Assembly (NCBI GenBank): GCA_905221605.1 | Contig: CAJNDS010002113.1 | Location: 957,001 to 1,021,000 of the forward strand | Direction of reading: 5' to 3' | Length of the DNA: 64,000 bases | Origin: Symbiodinium natans | Taxonomy: Eukaryota; Sar; Dinophyceae; Suessiales; Symbiodiniaceae | In this document: in pieces, positions 55,055 to 63,462 of the stretch | Layout of the letters: every line of letters starts with the position of its first letter | How positions within the stretch are numbered: position 1 is the first letter of the stretch | Made by a program: the position numbers and the translations under genes | Notes under the pieces: model-generated | The model's database searches: none | What the model was told of the DNA's origin: nothing | The model's input: the letters and a program-made list of their open reading frames with translations, nothing else

Positions 55055-57520
55055 AGTATCCGCGAAAGGCCCGCGAAAGCGCGGCGGAAGGCGCCGCGAA
55101 AGGGATAATCTGGTTGATAAAATATCATGCCCCTTAACCCTCAAACCCCAAGCAAGTGCGTTTAGGGACCGCCCCTAAACGCACCCGTGCTGCAGGTTTC
55201 AGCCTATTTGTGGTTCATACTGATAGAATATCCTGCCCGCATGCGTGTGCGTTTAGGGACCGCGCCTAAACGCACTCATAGTGCAGGTTTCAGCCTATTT
55301 GGGGCTCATATTGATAGAATATCCTGCCCCTTAACCCTCAAGCCCCAGCGAGTGCGTTTAGGGACCGCGCCTAAACGCACCCATTGTGCAGGTTTCAGCC
55401 TATTTGGGGTTCATACTGATAGAATATCCTGTCCCCAAAGCCGCAAACCCCAATGCGAGTGCGTGTAGGGACCGCCTCTAAACACACCCATAGTGCAGGC
55501 TTCAGCCTATTTGGGGCTCATATTGATAGAACATCCTGCCCCTTAACCCTCAAGCCCCAGTGCGAGTGCGTTTAGGGACCGCCTCTAAACGCACCCGTTG
55601 TGCAGGTTTCAGCCTATTTGGGGTTCATACTGATAGAATAATTATCCTGTCCCTTAAGCCTCAAACCCCAATGCGAGTGCGTTTAGGGACCGCGCCTAAA
55701 CGCACCCATTGTGCAAGTTTCAGCCTATTTCGGGTTCATACTGATAGAATATCCTGTCTCTTAAGCCGCAAACCCCAATGTGAGTGCGTTTAGGGACCGC
55801 CTCTAAACGCACCCATAGTGCAGGCTTCAGCCTATTTGGTAGAACATTCTGCCCCTTAACCCTCAAGCCCCAATGCGAGTGCATTTAGGGACCGCGCCTA
55901 AACGCACCCATTCTGCAGGTTTCAGCCTATTTGGGGTTCATACTGATAGAATAATTATCCTGTCCCGTAAGTCTCAAGCCCCAGTGCGAGTGCGTTTAGG
56001 GACCGCCTCTAAACGCACCCGTTGTGCAGGTTTCAGCCTATTTGGGGTTCATACTGATAGAGTATCCTGTCCCTTAAGCCTCAAACCCCAATGCGAGTGC
56101 GTTTAGGGACCGCGCCTAAACGCACCCATAAGTGCAGGTTTCAGCCTATTTGGGGTTCATACTGATAGAATATCCTGCCCCTTAACCCTCAAGCCCGAAT
56201 GCCAATGCGTTTAGGGACTGCCCCTAAACGCACCCATAGTGCAGGTCTCAGCCTATTTGGGCTTCACACATACTTTGTTTTGCTCCCCGACGAATGCGTT
56301 TCAAACGCACCCATATGGGGCTTAGGGGGTTTTATGCCTGATGCCTGAAAGCATTCGGGGATCAGTGGCAAAGTGCGTTTCGGAAGGCTTCAAAAATGCA
56401 CACTAATCCCTGTCGAGTGCAAAAACGCAGGCTTGGATGGTTGATGGCACGTGCTGGAGAGCAAGATCTCCGCGACTGACCGCGAAAGTGCTCCCTGATT
56501 TCACGCTGTTTCTGAGAGGAAGCGCGCGCTGAAAATGGCGAAAGGCACGCGAAAGGTCCGCGAAAGGGACGCGATTGGGCGACAGGTCCTGGAAAGGTAC
56601 TGGCCAGCCGTGCTTCCAACTTCCATTGAATCTGGCTGATAGAATATCATGCCGATTAGCCCTCAAACCCGAAACGAGTGCGTTTAGGGACCGCGTGCAA
56701 ACGCACCCATGGTGCAGGTTTCAGCCTATTTGGGGTTCGTACTGATGGACTCTCATGCCCGTGCAGTGCAAACGCACCCGTGGTGCAGGTTTCAGCCTAT
56801 TTGGGGTTCGTACTAATGGACTCTCATGCCCCTGCACACCTCAAACCCAAGTGAGTGAGTTAAAACTGCACTATGGGTGCGTTTAGGGGCGGTCCCTAAA
56901 CGCACTCGCATTGGGGTTTGAAGTGTTCAGGGGCATGAGAGTCCATAAGTACGAACCATAAATAGGCTGAAACCTGCACTATGGGTGCGTTTAGGGGCGG
57001 TCCCTAAACGCACTCGTTAAGGGGCAGGATATTCTATCAGTATGAACCCCAAATTGGCTGAAACCTGCACAACGGGTGCGTTTAGGCGCGGTCCCTAAAC
57101 GCACTCGCATTGGGGGTTTGAGGCTTAAGGGACAGGATATTCTATCAGTATGAGCCCCAAATAGGCTGAATTCTGCACTATGGGTGCCTTTAGGGGCGGA
57201 CCGTTTGTCCAGAAGCGCTGCTTTCAGCACATTGATTCCCCTTCTTGGGATGAGAAAGCAAAGTGCGTTTTGAGGGTCCTGGAAAACGCACACTGGAGCT
57301 TGTATTTGGTTTTGTCGACCACTTGTCCACAAGCATTGAAACCAGCACATTGATTCCCCTTCTTGGGGTGAGAGGGCAAAGTGCGTTTTGGGGGGCTTGG
57401 AAAACGCCCCCAGCTTCCCTGCTGTTTGTACTTGGTTATGTCGACTACATCATCGACGAAAACTCTATGATAGTTTTACGTCTCCGCGAAAGGGCGCGAA
57501 AGGTCCGCGAAAGGCGCGGC
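55055..57520. repeat. CGCGAAAGG motif clusters around the satellite
   Basis: Clusters of (C)CGCGAAAGG lie at about 55060-55110, 56535-56575 and 57483-57520. The outer two bracket the array, and a CAAAGTGCGTTTTG motif repeats at 56370, 57260 and 57375. Confidence 0.7.
55147..57195. repeat. palindromic satellite array with an orientation switch
   Basis: About eleven forward units of roughly 91-111 bp start near 55156, 55247, 55352, 55459, 55566, 55677, 55784, 55879, 55990, 56097 and 56205. Partial units follow at about 56294, 56678 and 56766. Each full unit has an 11-bp-stem hairpin, GTGCGTTTAGG...CCTAAACGCAC, followed by TTTCAGCCTATTTGGGG. After about 56866 the units are reverse complement. 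The regular open frames are artefacts of the period. Confidence 0.9.
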
Positions 57521-57715
57521 GCTTGGTGCTTTCCTGGGAACAAGAAAATCAGACAACCCCCATATACTAGTATAAAATATAGTATTCTAACAATATGAGG
57601 TTATAACCTTAAACATATAGTATAAGAATCAAATAATATACCAAAAAAGCAAGATCAAACATGGTAATATAGCACAAACCCTACGCCGTACTCTTTCCAA
57701 GGCAACTCTGCGCAG

Positions 57716-60189
57716 TCAGCGCCGTCGAGGGCGCTGACATCGGCCTTCTACCCGCGGTGACCTTCGCTCTGCAGCATGACTTGCACTTGCGACTGGTGCA
57801 GATTGCAAAGATCCTTGGGGACGAGACCCTAAAAGGGTTTATGGTTCATATACCTGGGAATTATAGTAGTAATGGGTATATGACCCCAATTTTAGGGTTC
57901 ATTTGGTCCCCAAGGATGAGTGTGGCCCAGGCCGTGACTCAGGCAGTTGCAGGACCTGTATGGGGCGTGCTGGCAGACCGTCGGGTGTGCCGCCGGAAGA
58001 CCTTGCTTGCTATCGGTGCTTTCATCCAAGGTGTGTGCACCATAGCTCTCGGTTGGACAGAGGACTTAGCCGCGATGGTCATCATCCGAAGCATCAATGG
58101 AGCAGCGCTGGCAAGCCTTAAACCTATTTGCGTGGGCATCGTTGCCGACACGACCTCGGAGAATTCGCGCGGCAAGATCAACGGTTACCTGGTATTTTCT
58201 ATGATACTTGGCACGATGGCTGCGACATCGATCTGTGCGCCATTGGCCCGTGCCACAATATGCGGCATTCAGGGCTGGCGAGTGGCCTTTGCCTTTACAG
58301 GAGCTATCGCCATTTTCACATCCATGCTTATCTCCGTCTTCATGTATGAAGCCCGGCATGAGAAATCTTGGGACAAGGAAGCCCGCCAAAAATGCACCGG
58401 CGTGGGCCGAGAATTTTCAAAATTCTTTGGCTACTTCCGAATGCCAACATTCGTCGTCATGATTGGACAGGGGCTTTTTGGATGCATTCCTTCAAACGCT
58501 TTCAACTACGCTACCCTCTACTTTCAGGTGGCTGGCCTGCCAGACGCTTGGTCTCCCAGTGGTGCCCTAGACCCGAAACCCTAAACCCGAAACCCTAAAC
58601 CCTAAACCCTAAAACCTTAAACCCCAAAAAGGGTGCCCTTACTACAATATGGCTGCTGGGCTACCAAGGACAAGCAAGCCGCCGCGCTCATGACGGCATA
58701 CCAGGCATCCTCGGCCTTTGGACATCTGCTGGGAGGCTGAGGGTTTAGGGTTTAGGGTTTAGGGTTTAGGGTTTAGGGTTTAGGGTTTAGGGTTTAGGGT
58801 TTAGGGTTTAGGGTTTAGGGTTTAGGGTTTAGGGTTTAGGGTTCCTTTTTCTACTTGGTTTCTGTCGGGTTCTTCGGGGGAATGAGGGGATTAGGTACTG
58901 TACCATATATCCCCCATCTATATATACATATATACTGCGAGAGAGCCTTTGAGGGATTCTATGTGGCACTTGAAAGATTAGTTGGTCGGATTGGTCGTAC
59001 GTAGTCTTCAATTGCGTGAGAACCAGTAAGTTGTTTCTTGCTGTATACCTTGGGGACCAAATGAACCCTAAAATTGGTGTCATATACCCATTACTACTAT
59101 AATTCCTATTCAGGTGTATGAACCATAAACCCTTTTAGGGTTCATCTCGTCCCCAAGGTAAGGGTCTATTGAAGTCCTTACCCTAAGGGTCCATGTACCT
59201 AAATAGGGAATACTTGGGCCTTAAAGTACCTCCTATTCAGGGACTTTAGGGCCTAAGTACATAATCATAAGGTACATGGACCCTTAGGGTTAAATTTTCC
59301 TTGGACTGCTGAAATGAATGGGAGCGAGGTTTCACACATTTGTTGTTTGGCCATCAGTTCTTGGACTTGTGCTTTGGCACGTTGTTTCTATCCTTGCTGC
59401 GTTTTCACAGGGGATATGCACGCATTCCTTGCCCATCTTTTTCTCCCCGGATGGTTGATGCGGGGCGGCCCACAACCCACTATAGTGTTTTGGGCTCAGG
59501 GTTTAGAGCATGTTGAGTAGTGTGAACTAGCTTCTAAGCATTGTGCAATTCCTGGAGGTATCATTGGCGATGCGCTGGCTAGAAGGTGTCCCTACCATGG
59601 CCGTGCTTTTACGGCAAACATATCAGTGTTATCCGGAATACCCTGCGTCTTCCTCATCTTCATGACGCAGCCCTCAGAGGAGTATCGACTCATGTGGTAT
59701 CTGTCTTTGCTCATACTTATGGGGCTGACATCAACATGGTGCGCGACAGGGGTAAACCTCCCCTTGTTGTCAGAGATCGTGGATCCAGCATCTCGAAGCG
59801 GGATTATGGCATGGGAGACCGCCATGGAATCGGCGATCGCAGCCTTTGCAGGTAACGCAGCTGTCGGATATCTGGCCCAAGGCGTGTTTGGATACGATCT
59901 CGTTGATGCAGGTTCTCAAGCTGAAGGCCACCACAATGCCGAAGCTCTTGGGAAGACATTGGCTTTAACGTCTGTGTTACCATGGAGCATATGCCTGTGC
60001 TTCTACGTCTTCTTGCATTGGGCCGTTCCATACGACAAACGGCGCATAGAGGAGGAGAAGGCGAAGTACAAGATGGTCAGCGAAGGCTCACTTTCAGAGA
60101 TCACTCTTAACACTGACGAGTCTGACGGATTCGTCTTGGACAACGGGAAAGAAGAGGATGAGAACCTGGAGTGGCTGAAGCAGTGTTGA
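57716..60189 (+). CDS. MFS transporter (Spinster-like type), three exons, start outside the recognised exons
   Basis: Exons are 57716-58545, 58672-58735 and 59558-60189. Exon 1 opens 'SAVEGADIGLLPAV', a start typical of protist MFS proteins. It carries the MFS loop signature 'WGVLADRRVCRRKTLL' (G-x3-D-R-x2-R-R) after the second membrane segment, and later 'FVVMIGQGLFGCIPSNAFNY'. Exon 2 gives 'KQAAALMTAYQASSAFGHLL'. Exon 3 opens IIGDALARRCPYHGR, followed by more membrane helices and an acidic C-terminal tail, with a stop at 60187-60189. The role is likely transport of a small organic solute across a membrane; the substrate is unknown. The first Met is not in exon 1 and probably lies upstream of the satellite. 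Intron 2 starts GC and ends AG. Exon 1 contains an in-frame 105-bp insertion (57811-57915) that is a mobile element. Confidence 0.9.
57811..57917. mobile_element. family C introner-like element inside MFS exon 1
   Basis: CCTTGGGGACGAG to TTTGGTCCCCAAGG is flanked by AT on both sides. Removing 105 bp restores 'LVQIAK' joined to 'MSVAQAV', which fits the MFS fold better than the 35 extra residues. It has no stop codon in frame, so unspliced RNA would still be translated. Confidence 0.85.
58546..58671. mobile_element. family D introner forming MFS intron 1
   Basis: GCTTGGTCTCCCAGTGGTGCCC to ATGGCTGCTGGGCTACCAAG with GAC directly repeated at both ends (58543-58545 and 58669-58671). The interior gained CCCTAAA repeats. 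Precise removal joins GLPD to KQAAAL in frame. Confidence 0.85.
59046..59160. mobile_element. family C element, inverted relative to the 57.8 kb copy
   Basis: Its reverse complement matches 57811-57917 almost throughout, apart from about a dozen differences including a small indel. TA flanks both ends. Confidence 0.9.
59181..59289. mobile_element. family A element with TTA duplication
   Basis: CCCTAAGGGTCCATGTACC to GGTACATGGACCCTTAGGG with TTA on both sides. A three-base TTA/TAA duplication is typical of PIF/Harbinger-type MITEs. Confidence 0.85.
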
Positions 60190-60630
60190 AGCCATCAGCC
60201 CGTTCACCCTCGGATGGAGGGTGCCCTGGGTTCTTGTCGGTTTTATATGCGTGTGGACATAACGGGCGTGCAGCAAGAACAGCGAGCGCCAACCACGCGT
60301 AGTGAAGGTTGTACAGGTTCCTCGAAAAGCATGGGAAAACGCAAAAAAAATACCGAACAATAAAACCACTCCCTCTAATTTTTCAAGGATGACTACAAGC
60401 CCTAAACCCCAAACCCTAAGCCCTAAAGCCTAAACCCAAGCTAGGTCAAAGCCGTATTGACTTTGCTTGAACATGAAAAGCAGCTAACGAACCATGCCAA
60501 TGGCATCGAGCCCCAACATTCGCCAGAACCCTTCAAAAAGGGCATGGCTTCTGTAGCTCATGATCATGTTTGCTGACTGGATGGACTATTGCCCTAAACC
60601 CGAAACCCTAAACCCTATAAACCCTATAAA
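60190..60630. other. 3' flank of the MFS gene
   Basis: No telomere arrays until about 60400, then a few CCCTAAA words. No supported exon. Confidence 0.5.
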
Positions 60631-60640
60631 CCCTGAGATC

Positions 60641-60754
60641 ACAAGGTGGTGGGATTTCTACAAGCGCCGCTGGTCCACGCTGTGGCTGATGCGGACGATG
60701 TACAACCGCTACAAGAGTGTCCTGGAGCCTTTTTTTGGAATCCTCGAAGAAGAA
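60641..60754 (+). CDS. exon, unrecognised protein
   Basis: After AAACCCTGAG it reads 'ITRWWDFYKRRWSTLWLMRT' then 'MYNRYKSVLEPFFGILEEE', and GGTTTAGGG follows. Aromatic and basic. It could belong to the ABC1-like gene further right, which is inference from order only. Confidence 0.6.
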
Positions 60755-61000
60755 GGGTTTAGGGTTTTGGGTTTAAGGGTTAAGGGTTTAGGGTTTAGGC
60801 CGGGATTTAGGGCAATAGTCCATTCAGACTCATCCAAGCTGACTCAGTTCGAAGAGTGTCAAGACACAGCAGCCAGCCTTTGGCATCGTACGGCGAATGA
60901 GAATACTTGCAGATGTAGGGCGACGAAGGTTGTAGGATCTCATGGGGTTTGTAGACTTGTCCGTTTGATAGCGTTACTCCAACTTGAACGCTCAGCCCAT

Positions 61001-61193
61001 CTTAATTGTGTGGTTCCGCACCGGGGTGCTAGGGACTTTCATTCGCATCCTCCTCTACGCCCCAACTGCCGAAGCCCTAAACCCTCTGCCCGCACAGCGC
61101 GAAGCCCTAAACGAGGAGCAGACAGAAGGCCTACCAGAAGGACCGGAAAGAGAGGCTATCTGGCAGGCGACGTGGCTTGAGACGATATTGTGG
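61001..61193 (+). CDS. exon with telomere-like codons, unrecognised protein
   Basis: Acceptor GAACGCTCAG, then 'PILIVWFRTGVLGTFIRILL' (hydrophobic), then 'YAPTAEALNPLPAQREALNE' and 'EQTEGLPEGPEREAIWQATW', then GTTTAGGG. GAAGCCCTAAAC occurs twice in frame (EALN). Either part is a hidden intron (GAAGCCC...GCACAG) or the telomere word has become coding. Confidence 0.6.
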
Positions 61194-61698
61194 TTTAGGG
61201 TGTCGGGTTTCGGGCTTGGGGGTAGGGTACAAACGCCACACATTCAATAGGGTGGAGGGTCTAGGCTTTTGAAGGCTTAGTGCTTCCAAACTTGGTTGTG
61301 TCGGACGTTTACAGTTTACATCATATTGTCTTTAATGTATACAGGGGTCATATGGGGAGGGTTTAGGGTTTGCGGATAGGGTTAAAAGATCATCGGCGGA
61401 AGGCTTGGGATTTAGGGTGGGGTTGAAGGGCTGCAAGTCAGTCTTTTAACTTGAGATTTGCCTCCCGATCTTATGCCAGTTTTGCGAGGCTGAGACTATC
61501 TTGGCGTTTAGGGCTGAGGGACCCCAAACACCTAACCCTCAACCCCAAAGCCTATATTCCCAAACTTAGGGTTTAGGGTTTCGGGTTTCGGGTTTAGAGT
61601 TTTGGGTTGGAGGGCTACGCGTTGCGACGACCGGACTGAGGGACTAAAGGCACCCTACATGAAGGTTGTCTGTCATAATCACGTTCAGGATATAAACC

Positions 61699-61832
61699 GT
61701 ATGTATGTATGTATGTATGTATGTATGTATGTATGTATGTATGTATGTATGTATGTATGTATGTATGTATGTATGTATATTACTTATTTATTCATTCATG
61801 TATTTATTTATTTATTTATTTATTCACTTATT
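61699..61832. repeat. (GTAT)n then (TTTA)n microsatellite
   Basis: About 20 GTAT copies followed by TTTA/TTCA tetramers. Tyr/Val/Cys/Met frames are artefacts. Confidence 0.95.
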
Positions 61833-61974
61833 TGTTTACATGTACACATGTTATACGTATGTAGGCCAAAATCCTGTTCAATTTTCATGTGGTCCACAAG
61901 TCTAAAGTAGGAAGTTGCAAGTCGTCAAGAACCTTCCTCCCCAAACCCTAAACCCCAAAGCCCTGAACCCCGGC

Positions 61975-62140
61975 CTAAACCCTAAACCCTAAACCCTAAA
62001 CCCTAAACCCTGAACCCTGAACCCTGAACCCTGAACCCTGAACCCTGAACCCTGAACCCTGAACCCTGAACCCTGAACCCTGCACCCTAACCCTAAACCC
62101 TAAAACCTAAACCCTAAACCCTAAACCCTAAACCCCATCT
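61975..62140. repeat. CCCTAAA array with a pure CCCTGAA block
   Basis: Roughly a dozen consecutive CCCTGAA units sit between CCCTAAA units. Confidence 0.95.
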
Positions 62141-62316
62141 GGGCGACTAGATTTGGGGTCCCTTGTGTTCGTGGGGGTCCCTTGTTTTCGTAAATCTCCC
62201 AAAGTGCCCCTAAACCCTAAACCCTAAACCCTAAACCCCTAACCCCTAAACCCTAAACCCTAAACCTTAAACCCTAAACCCTAAACCCTAAACCCTAAAC
62301 CCTAACTTCTCTAAGG

Positions 62317-62384
62317 AGTGCCACATGAAGAGTGCTGTGGAGCTCAAGCACCATGCGGAGACGCGCCCGCATTTAACGCCGCAG
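62317..62384 (+). CDS. exon, unrecognised protein
   Basis: After ACTTCTCTAAG it reads 'ECHMKSAVELKHHAETRPHL' then TPQ, then GTCTTT. It could precede the ABC1 exon in the same gene. Confidence 0.55.
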
Positions 62385-62682
62385 GTCTTTCCCTTTTAGG
62401 GTTTAGGGTTTAGGGTTTAGGGTTTAGGGTTCAGGGTTCAGGGTTTAGAGCTTCGGGTCTGTCGAATGAAGCTACCCAAGTGTCTTTTTGGTACCCATGT
62501 CACTATCCATGGACTTCTCTTGGTAAGGCCCGAGGGGATGTTCACGCCTCCAGGGCGAGCTCGGAAGCGGTAGGTGTGAGAATTATGGCCGTCACAACGA
62601 GGTCACATAAGTATATTGAGCAATATTGAGCTGCGCTTGAGGACCTAAACGAGTGGCTGAATGAAAGCAGCATTCAAGCACG

Positions 62683-62735
62683 CAGGTCCTCCAACGGCTC
62701 ATCTTGAAAACTGAGAAGGATGGAACGCGCCTCAA
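62683..62735 (+). CDS. exon candidate
   Basis: After AAGCACGCAG it reads VLQRLILKTEKDGTRL, running into CCCTAGA words. Confidence 0.4.
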
Positions 62736-63145
62736 CCCTAGACCCTAAACCCCAAAACCGAAACCCTAAACCCTAAACTCTAAACCTTAAACCCTAAACC
62801 CTAAACCCTAAACCCTAAACCCTAAACGCCCCTAAACCCTAAGTCCTAAAGCCCCATTAGCCTGTGAATCCTGAACAGTTGGAGCAAGTGTTTCGGCTTA
62901 GTACTCAGGGCCACAATAGCCCGAAACCCCAGCATCCGTGAGGCGTTGAGGTCTCGACCTTGCACCCTAAACCCTAAACCCTAAGTCCTAAACCCTACAC
63001 CCTAACCCTAAAACCTAAACTCTAAACCCTAGACCCTAAACCCTAGACCCTGAACTCTACACCCTAAACCCTAAACTCTAAACCCTAAACCCTAAACCCT
63101 AAACCCTGAACCCTAAGCCGTAAACCCTAAACCTTGCCGTCCAAG

Positions 63146-63232
63146 GAAGACGCCAAGGGCCTCTTTATCAAGGCTGGCCAGGTCATGAGCGCCATGGTCG
63201 GCACGCTGCCGGACGCCTTCACCAAGGAGTTG
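63146..63232 (+). CDS. exon of an ABC1/ADCK (UbiB-type) atypical kinase-like protein
   Basis: After TGCCGTCCAAG it reads 'EDAKGLFIKAGQVMSAMVGT' then LPDAFTKEL. The K-x-G-Q motif (KAGQ), followed about ten residues later by LP and a short helix, is the hallmark of the N-terminal extension of ABC1/ADCK/UbiB proteins. Many of these act in mitochondria or plastids in quinone or lipid metabolism. Only this exon is clear; kinase-core exons would lie beyond the window. Confidence 0.7.
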
Positions 63233-63346
63233 GGATGTAGGGATATAGGGTCGGAGGGTTATGTGGTTTTCGGGTTCTACTGGGTTTAGGGTTTAGGGTT
63301 GAAGGTTTGGGGTTTGGGGTTTAGGGTTTTAGGGCAGTATGGTCGG

Positions 63347-63458
63347 CTTGGTAGCCCAGTGGTACCCTTTGCCCTTTTTTTGGGTTCTGGGTTCCCTTAT
63401 AAAGTAACCAACCCCAAAAAGGGTGCCCTTTTTGTAATCTGGTTACTGGGCTGCTAAG
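63347..63458. mobile_element. family D introner-like element with TCGG duplication
   Basis: CTTGGTAGCCCAGTGG to GGTTACTGGGCTGCTAAG with TCGG immediately on both sides (63343-63346 and 63459-63462), in the intron after the ABC1-like exon. Confidence 0.9.
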
Positions 63459-63462
63459 TCGG

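Larger units (their letters stand above)
58736..59557. repeat. MFS intron 2 with telomere array and nested elements
   Basis: Begins GCTGAGGGTTTAGGG with about 14 repeats and ends CCTGGAG. It contains a (TA)n tract and family C (59046-59160) and A (59181-59289) elements. GC-AG boundaries are implied by the protein frame. Confidence 0.8.
61194..62316. other. intronic or intergenic
   Basis: Degenerate TTTAGGG, a (GTAT)n microsatellite, and CCCTAAA/CCCTGAA arrays from 61945. A weak exon-like stretch lies near 61454-61512. Confidence 0.5.

Noticed and set aside
55187-56106. Open frames repeating RVRLGTAPKRTH
   Set aside because: They follow the satellite period and appear on both sides of the orientation switch; a by-product of the repeat.
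55147-56280. CRISPR array
   Set aside because: The regular spacing is striking, but the sequence between hairpins is also conserved from unit to unit, so there are no unique spacers, and no cas-like genes are nearby.
61602-61910. Protein with repeated MYVC
   Set aside because: Encoded by the (GTAT)n microsatellite.
5340-62300. Chromosome end (true telomere)
   Set aside because: Arrays are short, in both orientations, and spread over ~60 kb between exons. A telomere would be one long terminal array in one orientation.
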